Part shown: positions 1 through 8,348 of the stretch, piece after piece
Layout of the letters: each line of letters starts with the position of its first letter
Position numbering within the stretch: the stretch's first letter is position 1
DNA from: an uncultured Bacteroidales bacterium
GTDB taxonomy: Bacteria > Bacteroidota > Bacteroidia > Bacteroidales > UBA932
Direction: 5' to 3'
Length of the DNA stretch: 64,000 nucleotides
NCBI GenBank assembly: GCA_944322585.1
Contig: CALUPB010000007.1
Span: forward strand, 62,001-126,000
Made by a program: the position numbers and the translations under genes
Notes under the pieces: generated by a model
What the model was told of the DNA's origin: nothing
The model's database searches: none
The model's input: the letters and a program-made list of their open reading frames with translations, nothing else

Positions 1-157
1 TTACCTGTCTTTTGCCCGTCCAATCCTCAGTTTACACACTGGTTTACATCCTTTGTGAAACTATGTTTGGTTAAACATAATCTTTCAAAAATCTGTCGTA
101 AATATAGCTATTTCCTTGGACAAAGTTTCGCCTTTGGAAAAATATCATACCATAATG
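1..157. other. No gene recognised at left edge
   Basis: The first 157 bases are AT-rich and carry no open frame that I can assign. A short open stretch on the minus strand ends at position 1, but it has no start codon and resembles nothing I recognise. The region lies downstream of the toxin-antitoxin terminator and probably belongs to the remnant of an integrated element. Confidence 0.5.
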
Positions 158-188
158 GATAAAAATAAATAGACAGGATAGCCTGTCT
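158..188 (-). terminator. Intrinsic terminator of the toxin-antitoxin operon
   Basis: A perfect 7-bp stem (AGACAGG/CCTGTCT) with a four-base loop at 171-188 is followed on the minus strand by a T-rich run at 158-170. It overlaps the original stop codon of the toxin gene (188-190), so the operon ends here. Confidence 0.7.
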
Positions 189-452
189 TATTTGAATAGT
201 TCAGAATGAGTCCCCAATCGTACTAATTTGATGAGATTTTCTGTTTTGTCAAGCCAAATCAGCAAATTCTATATGACATTCCATATGGCCACTGTATTCT
301 CCGGCTAACATGTGTGGTTTATAATGTTTTGGAAGATTTAACCCTCTTTCCAATATACCGACAACATCATATAGTTTTCTCAATGTTTCAGGCTTGTTCC
401 TATATCTCTTCAAATCTTTCTTGAATTTGCCTGAAGCTACGATTTCTTTCAT
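188..452 (-). pseudogene. YafQ/RelE-family toxin, frameshifted
   Basis: This is a YafQ-type mRNA endonuclease toxin that cuts translated mRNA at the ribosome when its antitoxin is lost. The frame from 452 reads 67 residues and ends in ECHIE followed by FADLA and a stop at 249. Another frame then continues with LLIWLDK, a run matching the family C-terminal region, and the typical end THSELF before a stop at 188-190. The two halves join if a few bases are missing between ECHIE and LLIWL, so the intact protein would have been about 90 residues. The start overlaps the antitoxin stop by four bases (ATGA). In YafQ the lost C-terminal part carries the catalytic histidine region, so the 67-residue product is probably inactive. 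An assembly error is the alternative. Confidence 0.8.
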
Positions 453-700
453 TCAAGTGATTTTAAAAATGATTCAAAACTTGATGTATCAACCTTTGTA
501 AGATTCTTCCCTTCCTCGGCTTCTTTCATCGCAGCTAAAGTTTCGTCATTAGGTTCTCTATAGACTACATCCATAAGAACGCTCTCCACATAGTTATTGA
601 GGCTTCTATTCTCTTTCCTTGCCTCTATCTTCAGCCTTTCAAGCAGGTCTTTCCTCAACCTGAAAGCCGTCTGTTTCCTGTCCAATGCTATTGTCTCCAT
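449..700 (-). CDS. Ribbon-helix-helix antitoxin (RelB/DinJ-like)
   Basis: This 83-residue protein should bind DNA as a ribbon-helix-helix dimer, repress its own operon and neutralise the cognate YafQ-like toxin. The N-terminal part has the RHH pattern: a short beta strand (QTAFRLRKDL) followed by two helices (LLERLKIEARKENRS and LNNYVESVLMD). The acidic C-terminal tail would wrap the toxin. The frame is open further upstream, but a consensus promoter at 723-753 lies inside that extension, so the ATG at 700 is the start. The stop overlaps the toxin start. Because the toxin is broken, the antitoxin may be a leftover or may still protect against related toxins. Confidence 0.8.
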   Translation of the reverse strand: METIALDRKQTAFRLRKDLLERLKIEARKENRSLNNYVESVLMDVVYREPNDETLAAMKEAEEGKNLTKVDTSSFESFLKSLE

Positions 701-722
701 ACATGTGTCATACTTAATGTCA

Positions 723-753
723 CAAATATATAACATTAGTATAATAAAACAAA
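723..753 (-). promoter_or_regulatory. Promoter of the toxin-antitoxin operon
   Basis: On the minus strand a TTTG box (750-753), a 19-bp spacer and TATATTTG (723-730) match the Bacteroidota consensus. Transcription would start near 716 and give a leader of about 16 bases before the antitoxin ATG. Confidence 0.75.
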
Positions 754-781
754 ATCTTTGACAAATTATTAATTCCAAAAA

Positions 782-823
782 ATGTATTCACTTCTCCTTA
801 AATAAATTCAAAAGTGAATACAT
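782..823. repeat. 12-bp perfect inverted repeat upstream of antitoxin
   Basis: ATGTATTCACTT at 782-793 is repeated inverted at 812-823 with an 18-base loop. It lies about 30 bp upstream of the toxin-antitoxin -33 box. It could be an operator, a transposon-end relic or a terminator of an earlier element gene; no product is near enough to decide. Confidence 0.5.
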
Positions 824-946
824 CCGATTCCTCATTTCAGTCTATCCTATTCAGCAGGAAAGAAAATATCTCAATGTTACAAATCTACTCTTTTTATGCG
901 TAACTATCAGATTAAGTCTTTACTAATTCACTTTAAGGGGATTTTG

Positions 947-990
947 TTCCGGATATCGCTCTGCTTGGTACGGTATCCGGAATATTTTTT
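947..990 (+). terminator. Terminator-like hairpin next to the integrase remnant
   Basis: TTCCGGATA (947-955) pairs with TATCCGGAA (974-982) and is followed on the plus strand by a T-rich run (983-990). No plus-strand gene precedes it, so it may be a relic of deleted element DNA. The region 779-1026 contains no gene. Confidence 0.45.
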
Positions 991-1026
991 GAGTGAATGT
1001 TGCAAAAATTCGGAATATTTTCCTTG

Positions 1027-1479
1027 CTACTGTTGCCGTTTCCCGAGGACATAGTCAATAACCCTGCGGTTCGCCTCGTCCACCTTGCGGAGGTCAAATC
1101 TGATGTAGATGTCGGTAACCGTGTTCCCTCCGTGGCCCAACCCTGCGGCTATTGTCTCCTTGGGGATGTCGAGCTCAGCCGCTATCGTGGCCCAGGTGTG
1201 CCGGCACCAGTACTGCGACAGGTCAGGGAACAGCGGATGCCGAGTCTTCTTCCCTCCGAGCCCGTGCCTTTCAACAGGACCGATTTGTTTCAGAGCTTTG
1301 TCCATTCGATGCAGGATGTCGGACAACCAGCAGGTCTTTTCATCCCACTGCCTGGGCAATACCTTAATTCCTGTGGAATGAAGGACGGTCCGTCCTTGGT
1401 GACATAGGGATATTTTTATAGGTACAGGTGTCCCGGAGGCATTTGCCCTCGTGTCGAGATATAATTTTGTCGTTGCCAT
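1027..1479 (-). pseudogene. Tyrosine recombinase remnant with internal deletion
   Basis: The 150-residue frame is an in-frame fusion of the two ends of a Bacteroidota phage/ICE integrase. Residues 1-48 look like the arm-binding domain (KLYLDTRA, then PVPIKISL and TGIKVLPRQWDEKT). From about residue 55 it jumps to the C-terminal catalytic half: YWCRHTWATIAAELDIP, LGHGG and the nucleophile context VTDIYIRFD. The core-binding domain and the first catalytic arginine are absent, about 200-250 residues short of the usual 390-410. It cannot be an active recombinase. The start is the ATG giving MATTKLYLD; the upstream open frame has no family similarity. The gene points away from the tRNA-Gly gene at 1632-1703, the probable target. 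Confidence 0.8.
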
Positions 1480-1631
1480 TGCTTGCAGGGTAATTTGCAG
1501 GCGAAGTGGTGCAATCTGATACAAAAAAGTGCAACACATCGCTTTTTTTGAGCGTTTTGTGCTGCACTTTTGCAGTTCCTCTGGTCTTTAATTCCCTGCA
1601 AGATGTTATTTATCAAGAACTTGCATTTGGA

Positions 1632-1703
1632 GCGGAAAACGAGATTCGAACTCGCGACCCTCAGCTTGGGAAGCTGATGCTCTACCAACTGAGCTATTTC
1701 CGC
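1632..1703 (-). tRNA. tRNA-Gly (anticodon CCC)
   Basis: A 72-base cloverleaf folds on the minus strand: acceptor GCGGAAA/UUUCCGC, D-arm GCUC...GAGC, anticodon stem UCAGC/GCUGA with loop UUCCCAA, and T-arm with UUCGAAU. The loop gives anticodon CCC, which reads GGG glycine codons. CCA is not encoded. The gene lies beside an integrase remnant, a common arrangement where elements insert at tRNA 3' ends; I saw no duplicated tRNA 3' end within the window. Confidence 0.95.
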
Positions 1704-1708
1704 ATTTT

Positions 1709-1732
1709 TCTTCGAAAAAATCTTCGAAAAAG
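1709..1732. repeat. Tandem 12-bp repeat upstream of tRNA-Gly
   Basis: Two adjacent copies of TCTTCGAAAAA(A/G) lie directly upstream of the tRNA gene, in what should be its transcribed leader. Each copy contains the palindrome TTCGAA. The function is unknown; a processing or binding site is possible. Confidence 0.5.
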
Positions 1733-1757
1733 AACTTCCTGTCCGGAAACAGGAATG

Positions 1758-1765
1758 CAAATATA
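1758..1765 (-). promoter_or_regulatory. -7 element for tRNA-Gly
   Basis: TATATTTG on the minus strand matches the Bacteroidota -7 box. The -33 position holds only ATTG (1786-1789). The transcript would begin near 1751, about 48 bases before the mature tRNA. Confidence 0.5.
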
Positions 1766-1879
1766 CGCAAATTCTGTTTATCATGCAATAATTCGGGAAA
1801 CTTTATCAATCAGTTTGCACGAATATCCGCAAGAAGTTTCACTCATAGCCGATCCCTCCGATACTCAATCATTCCTTAT

Positions 1880-1902
1880 GCCGGTTTTACCGAAGAACCG
1901 GC
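1880..1902. repeat. Hairpin in the tRNA-AraC intergenic region
   Basis: GCCGGTT (1880-1886) and AACCGGC (1896-1902) form a perfect 7-bp stem with a nine-base loop. It lies about 30 bases upstream of the -7 element of the AraC gene and could be an operator. The remaining bases from 1766 to 2077 hold no gene. Confidence 0.4.
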
Positions 1903-1931
1903 AGGGGTGTGCAAATTACGGATTTAATGAT

Positions 1932-1939
1932 TATTTTTG
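1932..1939 (+). promoter_or_regulatory. -7 element for the AraC gene at 2078
   Basis: TATTTTTG matches the -7 consensus. No TTTG is found at the -33 distance, which suits a weak or activator-dependent promoter. The leader would be about 130 bases. Confidence 0.45.
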
Positions 1940-2077
1940 CGATACGGCATATCTCCTCCCTCAAGCGACAAAGGAGATGACAAGGAAAACCAAAAGAAGA
2001 CTGCGACACCATGGAAAACGGAAAAGAGACGAAAGGGATAAGGGAGAACAGAAGACCGGAAACAATTTACGCTGCAT

Positions 2078-2974
2078 ATGGAAAGAATAATGAGACTCGA
2101 CACGGTGGAAGACTATAACCGGCTTTTCGGACTGGAGACGCTGCATCCGCTCGTAAGCGTAATCGATCTGAATGACGCGACACGTTTCCCCAGGAAATTC
2201 ACCATAAACTATGGAATCTATGCAGTCTTTCTGAAAGACGTAATGTGCGGCGACATAAGATACGGAAGACAGAAATACGACTATCAGGCAGGGACAATCA
2301 CGAGTTTCGCCCCCGGTCAGGTCGTAGGGACGGATATTCCGGACAATGTAAAACCGGCGGCACATGGTGTGCTGTTCCATCCTGACCTGATCAGAGGGAC
2401 ATCACTCGGACAGGAAATAAAGAGCTATTCTTTTTTCTCATACTCCTCCAACGAGGCACTGCATCTTTCCGAAGAGGAAAAACGGATTTTCATGGACTGT
2501 CTCGGGAAAATACGGATAGAACTGTCGCGTCCTGTAGACAGACTCAGCAAACGGATTATTGCCAGAAACATACAGCTGCTCCTCGACTACTGCATGAGAT
2601 TTTACGAAAGGCAGTTCATAACCCGTTCCACAGTCAACAGGGACATTATCACAAAATTCGAAAATCTGCTCGACGGATATTTCCAGGATACACTGCCGCA
2701 GACAGAAGGACTTCCAACCGTAAAATACTTTGCCGACAAGGTATGTCTTTCACCGAACTATTTCGGCGACCTAATCAAGAAAGAGACAGGAAAGACCGCA
2801 CAGGAATATATAAAAGACAAGATCATAGACCTCGCCAAGGAAATGATTATCGGCACCGACAAGACTGTCAGCGAAATAGCCTATGAACTCGGTTTCCAGT
2901 ACTCACAGCATTTCAACAGGATATTCAAGAAAAACGTAGGATGCACTCCGGTCGAATACCGGAAAATATCATAA
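2078..2974 (+). CDS. AraC-family transcriptional regulator
   Basis: The 298-residue protein has an N-terminal sensing half (residues 1-180, cupin-like, with the run FGLETLHPLVSVIDL) and a C-terminal double helix-turn-helix (about 195-298) with the AraC signature ending in FNRIFKKNVGCTPVEYRK. It is a soluble DNA-binding regulator; the ligand is unknown. The start at 2078 (MERIMRLD) fits related proteins from Bacteroides better than the internal ATG at 2090. It is convergent with the AraC gene of the efflux operon, with only two bases between the stop codons. Its target may be the efflux operon or a gene outside the window. Confidence 0.9.
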   Translation: MERIMRLDTVEDYNRLFGLETLHPLVSVIDLNDATRFPRKFTINYGIYAVFLKDVMCGDIRYGRQKYDYQAGTITSFAPGQVVGTDIPDNVKPAAHGVLFHPDLIRGTSLGQEIKSYSFFSYSSNEALHLSEEEKRIFMDCLGKIRIELSRPVDRLSKRIIARNIQLLLDYCMRFYERQFITRSTVNRDIITKFENLLDGYFQDTLPQTEGLPTVKYFADKVCLSPNYFGDLIKKETGKTAQEYIKDKIIDLAKEMIIGTDKTVSEIAYELGFQYSQHFNRIFKKNVGCTPVEYRKIS

Positions 2975-2976
2975 CA

Positions 2977-3870
2977 TCAAAGGGTACTTCTCCGGTATGA
3001 GGCAGGCGTAGTGCCGGAATGTTTCCTGAAGAATTTGCCGAATGAAGACTGGTCGCTGAAATGCAGTCTGTCCGCAATCTCCTGTATGGAATAGTCCGGA
3101 TTCCGAAGCATTGCGTATGCCCTGGACATCAGGGCTTCGGATATCACCTTGCTGGCGGATCTGCCTGTAAACCTGTTCGTCACCATTGTCAGATAGTGAG
3201 GAGTGATGTTCAGTTTGTCCGCATAAAAGGCAACCTCATGTTCCCTGTGGACATTCTCTTCTATCAATGAGAAAAAATGTTCGAGTATCAGGGCAGTACG
3301 TGAAAATTCGTGGGATTCCGCCGGACGGGGCATGGTTTCACGTATCGTCTTAAGCATGTTCAGATGCAGGAATACTACCGCATAGCAGAAGATAGTTGCA
3401 TCCAGTCTGTCCCCAGGATTCCCGGCACTTTCCTTCACAATGGAATAATACCGGTCCAGAACGGCGATCCGTTCAGCAGGCAAAGTGATTGCCGTATACA
3501 TTCTCAGGGACATTATCTCGCTGACCCTTATTGGCTTCCTGCCTTTAAGGACGGTATCTATGAACTGTCTTGACAAGGCCACCATCCATCCTCTGAAATC
3601 AGGGCTGAGAATTATTCCGGTCACTCTGTTGAGAGGCTTGACGTCCACGAGATTGTTCTCCCGGGGAGAACATTCATATCTTTCATTATCAATCTCGATT
3701 TCCATAGATCCGGACCGGACAACAATCTGAAATGCAATATCCGTCAGTGACGGGAATTCCTTTCCGTCGGGCACATAAAAATCTGCGGGGTGCAAATCCG
3801 CGACAAGCACCCCGTAGACCATTATCCTATCTGCCGTCAGGCAGGATGAAAGTGTTTCAAAATCAGACAT
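2977..3870 (-). CDS. AraC-family regulator, last gene of the efflux operon
   Basis: This 297-residue regulator has a variable N-terminal half (1-185) and an AraC/XylS helix-turn-helix pair at the C-terminus (about 195-295), with SIQEIADRLHFSDQSSFGKFF and the closing GTTPASYRR. Its ATG overlaps the stop codon of the outer-membrane factor gene (TAATG at 3868-3872), so it is the fourth gene of the efflux operon and is probably translationally coupled to it. Placement at the end of the operon suggests feedback control of pump expression. The protein is only distantly similar to the neighbouring AraC protein. Confidence 0.9.
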   Translation of the reverse strand: MSDFETLSSCLTADRIMVYGVLVADLHPADFYVPDGKEFPSLTDIAFQIVVRSGSMEIEIDNERYECSPRENNLVDVKPLNRVTGIILSPDFRGWMVALSRQFIDTVLKGRKPIRVSEIMSLRMYTAITLPAERIAVLDRYYSIVKESAGNPGDRLDATIFCYAVVFLHLNMLKTIRETMPRPAESHEFSRTALILEHFFSLIEENVHREHEVAFYADKLNITPHYLTMVTNRFTGRSASKVISEALMSRAYAMLRNPDYSIQEIADRLHFSDQSSFGKFFRKHSGTTPASYRRSTL

Positions 3871-5228
3871 TATTCACATCCGCCGCCAAGAGCCTGATAC
3901 AGGGTTATCACCTGGGAAATTTCCGAAAGCCTGTTGGTAATCTCCCCTATCTGGGCTGTCAGAAGCGACTGCTGTGCAGTCAGGACCTCAAGATAGGTGG
4001 CATCCTTGTCCTGCATCCTGTACTGCGCGGCTTCGACCGCCTTCTCCAGACTGCTGACCTGAGCAGCATAGTTTGCTGTCTTGCTCTGTGCCGTCTTCAT
4101 GGCGATCACCGTATTGTTGACCTCGATACCGGCATCTATAATAGACTGACGGAAAGCCACTTCCGCCTCAGCCTGCTGAGCCTTGGCGATCTTCAGATTA
4201 GCCCTGAGCTGTCCCTGCTGGAAGATAGGCTGCACAAGTGAACCTACAGCATTGACTATCATGGAATAGAAGTCGAGGCTGCCGGTAATCGTAATTGACG
4301 GATACATGGCCGAACGTGCTCCGTTGGTGGCATAGAATGCCTGCGCGAACTGATATTCGGCCTGTCTCACATCCGGTCTGTTGGAAAGCACTTCCACAGG
4401 AATCCCCACTTCTATCATCTCAGGAGTCTTCCAGTCCGAAATATGCCCTCTTGCTATAGGCGTACCGGACACCTTCCCGAGAAGCGAGCACATCTGGTTC
4501 TCGGCCTGATGAAGCTGCTGCTCGATGTCAAGAAGACTGTTGCATACGCTATAGTAATTTGCCCGGGCCTGATATACGGCATCGGCTGTGTATCTTCCCG
4601 CTTCAAGCAGATGCTCTGTCATCTCCACATTCTTCCTCCAGTTCTGCTCGGTCTCCTGGTATATCGCATATTGTGCATCGAGAGCCATCAGGGTGTAATA
4701 CTGGATTGCTACAGTAGCCACAAGCTGGGCCTGCACCGCACGCGTATATTCCATCGACTGCATATATGCGGCAAGCTGTCTTCTCTTTGCATTGGTGAGC
4801 TTCCCGAATATGTCCACCTGCCAGCTTGCATTGACAGGCAACTGAACGCTCCAGGAACCGGCACCGGCTTCGATGTCATAACCGTAGGCAGCATTGGGAG
4901 ATACGTCGAACCCGGGAATATAGGCCAGTCTCGCGGCTTTCAGGGAAGCCTGGGCCTCATCAATCCGCAGCCTTGCCGTCTCCATATCCGCATTGTTGGC
5001 CAAAGCCGTGTCAATCAGTGCCTTCAGGTTCTCGTCGTCAAAGAAGTCGCGCCAGAGGATATCGCCCATGGAAGTGGAATCCTCCACGGCGACATCGCCA
5101 TAGGCCTGCGCAGTCTCCTCATATTCAGGAGTCTTGAATTTTCCGTATATTCCGCAACCTGTCATCGCGAATGCCGCGGCAGCGACAATTGCCAGCCTGC
5201 AGAAAATATTGAGTGTACCGTTCATCAT
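3870..5228 (-). CDS. Outer-membrane efflux lipoprotein (TolC/OprM/NodT family)
   Basis: The 452-residue protein would trimerise into the outer-membrane and periplasmic channel of the tripartite pump. Residues 1-25 form a lipoprotein signal with lipobox AMTGC (Cys25). Two OEP repeats follow: the first contains LIDTALANNADMETARLRI (about 65-85), the second NRPDVRQAEYQFAQA (about 275-290), with long alpha-helical stretches in between. The length is usual for OprM-type factors. The start overlaps the stop of the RND gene by one base and the stop overlaps the following AraC start in the same way. An upstream ATG codon pair (MM) leaves the exact start uncertain by one residue. Confidence 0.93.
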   Translation of the reverse strand: MMNGTLNIFCRLAIVAAAAFAMTGCGIYGKFKTPEYEETAQAYGDVAVEDSTSMGDILWRDFFDDENLKALIDTALANNADMETARLRIDEAQASLKAARLAYIPGFDVSPNAAYGYDIEAGAGSWSVQLPVNASWQVDIFGKLTNAKRRQLAAYMQSMEYTRAVQAQLVATVAIQYYTLMALDAQYAIYQETEQNWRKNVEMTEHLLEAGRYTADAVYQARANYYSVCNSLLDIEQQLHQAENQMCSLLGKVSGTPIARGHISDWKTPEMIEVGIPVEVLSNRPDVRQAEYQFAQAFYATNGARSAMYPSITITGSLDFYSMIVNAVGSLVQPIFQQGQLRANLKIAKAQQAEAEVAFRQSIIDAGIEVNNTVIAMKTAQSKTANYAAQVSSLEKAVEAAQYRMQDKDATYLEVLTAQQSLLTAQIGEITNRLSEISQVITLYQALGGGCE

Positions 5229-8200
5229 TACTCTTTAGCCTTTTTGATTTTAAATCCGAATCTTTCTTCAAGTTTCTGCATCACCACATACAGTGCAGGC
5301 ACCACGAACAGGAGGGCTACCGTACCGATAAGCATACCGCCGACGACTCCGGCTCCGAGTGTCCTGTTACCGTTGGCTCCGGCTCCGCTTGCATAAAGCA
5401 GAGGCAGCATACCGAATATCATGGTAAGCACAGTCATGAGGATAGGACGCAGACGGACCCTTGCCGCATCGAAGGCTGCCTCCTGGATGGTAAGGCCATG
5501 CTCCCTTCTCTGGACAGCATACTCGGTGATAAGGATGGCCGTCTTCGCAAGAAGACCCACCACCATAATCATACCGGTCTGCAGGTAGATATTGTTCTCC
5601 ACTCCGAACACATGGGCGGCGACAAAGCAGCCGAGCACTCCGAACGGAACGGAAAGCATCACCGCAAGAGGGATGAAGAAGCTCTCGTACAGGGAGCAGA
5701 GCAGCAGATAGATGAATATCACGCTGATGGCAAGAATCCACACAGTGTTGTTGGACTCGCTCTCCTCTCGCGATGCTCCTCCGAACTCGTAACCGAATCC
5801 TTCCGGAAGAACCTCTTCTGCCACCTCACCGATGGCATTGATCACGTCTCCGGAACTGTATCCGTCAGCAATGGTGACACTCACCGCTATACTGTTGAAC
5901 ATGTTGAAACGGCTCATGCTCTCCGGACCGGTCGTCTTGGTAAGGGTAGCGAACTGGCTTACCGGAGCCATTTCCGTACCGTTGCGGAAATATATCCTGT
6001 CCAGGGACGACGGGTCGAGCCTGTACTGAGGATCGGCCTGGATAATCACCCTGTACACCTTGGAGAACCTGATGATATTGGATGCATAGATACCTCCGTA
6101 ATATCCTGAAATCGTGCTAAGTACATCGTTAGGAGAAACACCGGCACGCTTGCATTTGGCAGCATCTACATCCACTACATACTGTACATAGTCGACCTGG
6201 AATGAGGTGAATGCAGACATGACTTCAGGCCTCTTGTTCAGTTCTGCGATATAGTTCTGCGATATGGAGAAGAAATCCTTGATATCACCTCCGGTACGGT
6301 CCTGAAGATTGAGTTCTACGGCATTACCTGTACCGTAACCGTCGATCATACTCGGTGCGAAGACGAATACCTGTGCATCCGTAATCTGCTTGAAGTCGTT
6401 GTTGAGCCTTGCCACGACAGCCGATGAAGAATGCGCCTTGCCCTTACGCTCGCTCCAGTCCTTGAGCTGAAGGATAAGCATACCGCTGGATGCACCCGAA
6501 CCGCCTGTCATACTGAAACCGACGACCCTCGAGTAGGCCTTGATTTCAGGATAGGTCTCTACGATGTCCGCAACCTTGCCTACGATGTCATTGGTAAAGT
6601 AGGTATTGCTTCCCGGAGCCGTATTCACTGATATGAAGAGGGTTCCGGTATCCTCGGCCGGCACGAGTCCGGTCTTGGTGTTGACCATAAGGTATCCTGC
6701 GAGGACGATTGCCACCACAATGAGAATAGGGGCAATCCATCTGCGCCTGATAATATACTTCAGTCCGCCCTTGTATTTGTTCTCAAGAGCCGAATAGGAG
6801 ACCTGATATGCCTTTCTGACTATTGCGGTGAACTTGCTGTCCTTGTGCTTCTTCTTGAGCATCACGGCACAGAGGGCCGGGCTCAGGGTCATCGCGTTCA
6901 GCAGGGAGATACCCACGGCGACAGCCATCGTAAGACCGAACTGCCTGTAGAATATACCGCTCGTTCCGCCCATGAATGAAATCGGGATGAAGACCGCCAT
7001 GAAAACGATTGTGGAAGTCACGATAGCCGCCGTTATGTCATGCATGGCAGCGTCTGTCGCTTTCACTATATCAGTCTCGCCGTCATCCAGTTTCGCCTGG
7101 ACGGCCTCCACGACGACTATGGCGTCATCGACCACGGTACCGATTACCAGGACAAGGGCGAAGAGAGTAAGAAGGTTAAGACTGAACCCGAGCAGATATA
7201 TCACCGCGAATGCACCTACAAGGGACACCAAAAGCGATATCGTAGGGATAAGGGTCAGTTTATAGTCCTGAAGGAAGAAGAACACCACGAGCACGACGAG
7301 GAGAATAGCCTCGAAGAGTGTCTTGACCACCTCCTCTATGGATGCGAACAGGAAGTCGTTCGTATTTTCAAGATACAGGTAGTCGAGCCCTTCCGGGAAA
7401 TCTTCCGAAAGGTCTTCCATCAGTTTCTCTATTTCAAGGTTGATCTGGGTAGCATTGGTACCGGCCATCTGGTTGATCATCATCGACACTCCATTGTGCC
7501 CGCTCAGACCTCCCACATAACTGTATGACTGCTTGCCGAGTTCTATATCCGCCACATCCTTCAGCCGGAGCACCTGTCCGTCGGCCGTTGCCCGGATCAC
7601 GAATTCCCCGAACTCCTCAGGCGTCTCGTAACGTCCCCTGTACTTCATGGTATAGGTGAAGACATTGTCGGAATTCTCTCCGAAAGACCCCGTAGAAGCC
7701 TCTATGTTCTGCTCTCCCAGTACGGCCGTTATGTCTGAAGGCACGAGTCCGTAATTGGCCATCTTCTCCGGATTGAGCCATACACGCATACTGTAGTTCG
7801 CACCCATCACATTCACGTCACCGACACCGTTGACACGCTGGATCTGTGGTACTACATTGATGTTAAGGTAATTGGCTATGAATTTCTCGTCAAACCTGTC
7901 ATCCGGGCTATACACGCCAATGATGGCAAGCTGGCTGGTCTGTCTCTTGCGGACAGTCACACCGACCTGCGTAACCTCGCTCGGCAGCAGACCTGTAGCC
8001 TCTGACACCTTGTTCTGCACGTTTACGGCAGCCTGGTCAGGGTCGGTACCCTGCTTGAAATATATGCTGACATATGCCTGACCGGCCGTGGCTGTGGATT
8101 CCATGTACATCATGTTCTCCACACCGTTGATGGATTCCTCGAGAGGGATTATGACGGCCTTCTGGACAGTTTCCGCACTTGCACCCATATAAGTCGCTGA

Positions 8201-8338
8201 AACGCGCACGGTAGGAGGTGCGATATTCGGGAACTTCTCTACAGACAGACCGTTCAGGGCAAGCAGTCCTATGAAAACTACGACCACCGATATACAGATG
8301 GATAGGACCGGACGTTCAATAAATCTGTTTCCTGCCAT
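5228..8338 (-). CDS. RND efflux pump, inner-membrane subunit (AcrB/HAE1 family)
   Basis: The 1036-residue proton-driven transporter exports hydrophobic or amphiphilic compounds. The first membrane segment follows FIERPVLSICISVVVVFIGLL, and the periplasmic porter loop follows. TM4 has the proton-relay aspartate pair in GTVVDDAIVVVEAV (near residue 405). The second half repeats the layout, with SVIFIYLLLCSLYES and the TM10-12 region MIMVVGLLAKTAILITEYA. Length and motifs are typical of intact AcrB homologues. The gene is ten bases downstream of the membrane fusion protein and overlaps the outer-membrane factor start. The substrate cannot be deduced. Multidrug or host bile-acid export is common for this family in gut Bacteroidales. 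Confidence 0.96.
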   Translation of the reverse strand: MAGNRFIERPVLSICISVVVVFIGLLALNGLSVEKFPNIAPPTVRVSATYMGASAETVQKAVIIPLEESINGVENMMYMESTATAGQAYVSIYFKQGTDPDQAAVNVQNKVSEATGLLPSEVTQVGVTVRKRQTSQLAIIGVYSPDDRFDEKFIANYLNINVVPQIQRVNGVGDVNVMGANYSMRVWLNPEKMANYGLVPSDITAVLGEQNIEASTGSFGENSDNVFTYTMKYRGRYETPEEFGEFVIRATADGQVLRLKDVADIELGKQSYSYVGGLSGHNGVSMMINQMAGTNATQINLEIEKLMEDLSEDFPEGLDYLYLENTNDFLFASIEEVVKTLFEAILLVVLVVFFFLQDYKLTLIPTISLLVSLVGAFAVIYLLGFSLNLLTLFALVLVIGTVVDDAIVVVEAVQAKLDDGETDIVKATDAAMHDITAAIVTSTIVFMAVFIPISFMGGTSGIFYRQFGLTMAVAVGISLLNAMTLSPALCAVMLKKKHKDSKFTAIVRKAYQVSYSALENKYKGGLKYIIRRRWIAPILIVVAIVLAGYLMVNTKTGLVPAEDTGTLFISVNTAPGSNTYFTNDIVGKVADIVETYPEIKAYSRVVGFSMTGGSGASSGMLILQLKDWSERKGKAHSSSAVVARLNNDFKQITDAQVFVFAPSMIDGYGTGNAVELNLQDRTGGDIKDFFSISQNYIAELNKRPEVMSAFTSFQVDYVQYVVDVDAAKCKRAGVSPNDVLSTISGYYGGIYASNIIRFSKVYRVIIQADPQYRLDPSSLDRIYFRNGTEMAPVSQFATLTKTTGPESMSRFNMFNSIAVSVTIADGYSSGDVINAIGEVAEEVLPEGFGYEFGGASREESESNNTVWILAISVIFIYLLLCSLYESFFIPLAVMLSVPFGVLGCFVAAHVFGVENNIYLQTGMIMVVGLLAKTAILITEYAVQRREHGLTIQEAAFDAARVRLRPILMTVLTMIFGMLPLLYASGAGANGNRTLGAGVVGGMLIGTVALLFVVPALYVVMQKLEERFGFKIKKAKE

Positions 8339-8348
8339 GATTGCGTAC

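Noticed and set aside
1709..1732. Tandem repeat as part of a CRISPR array
   Set aside because: There are only two 12-bp copies with no spacers and no cas genes. No CRISPR array was found in the window.
4443..6109. Two open frames of about 300 codons opposite the efflux genes
   Set aside because: They overlap intact OprM and AcrB homologues on the other strand and show no domain or start signal.
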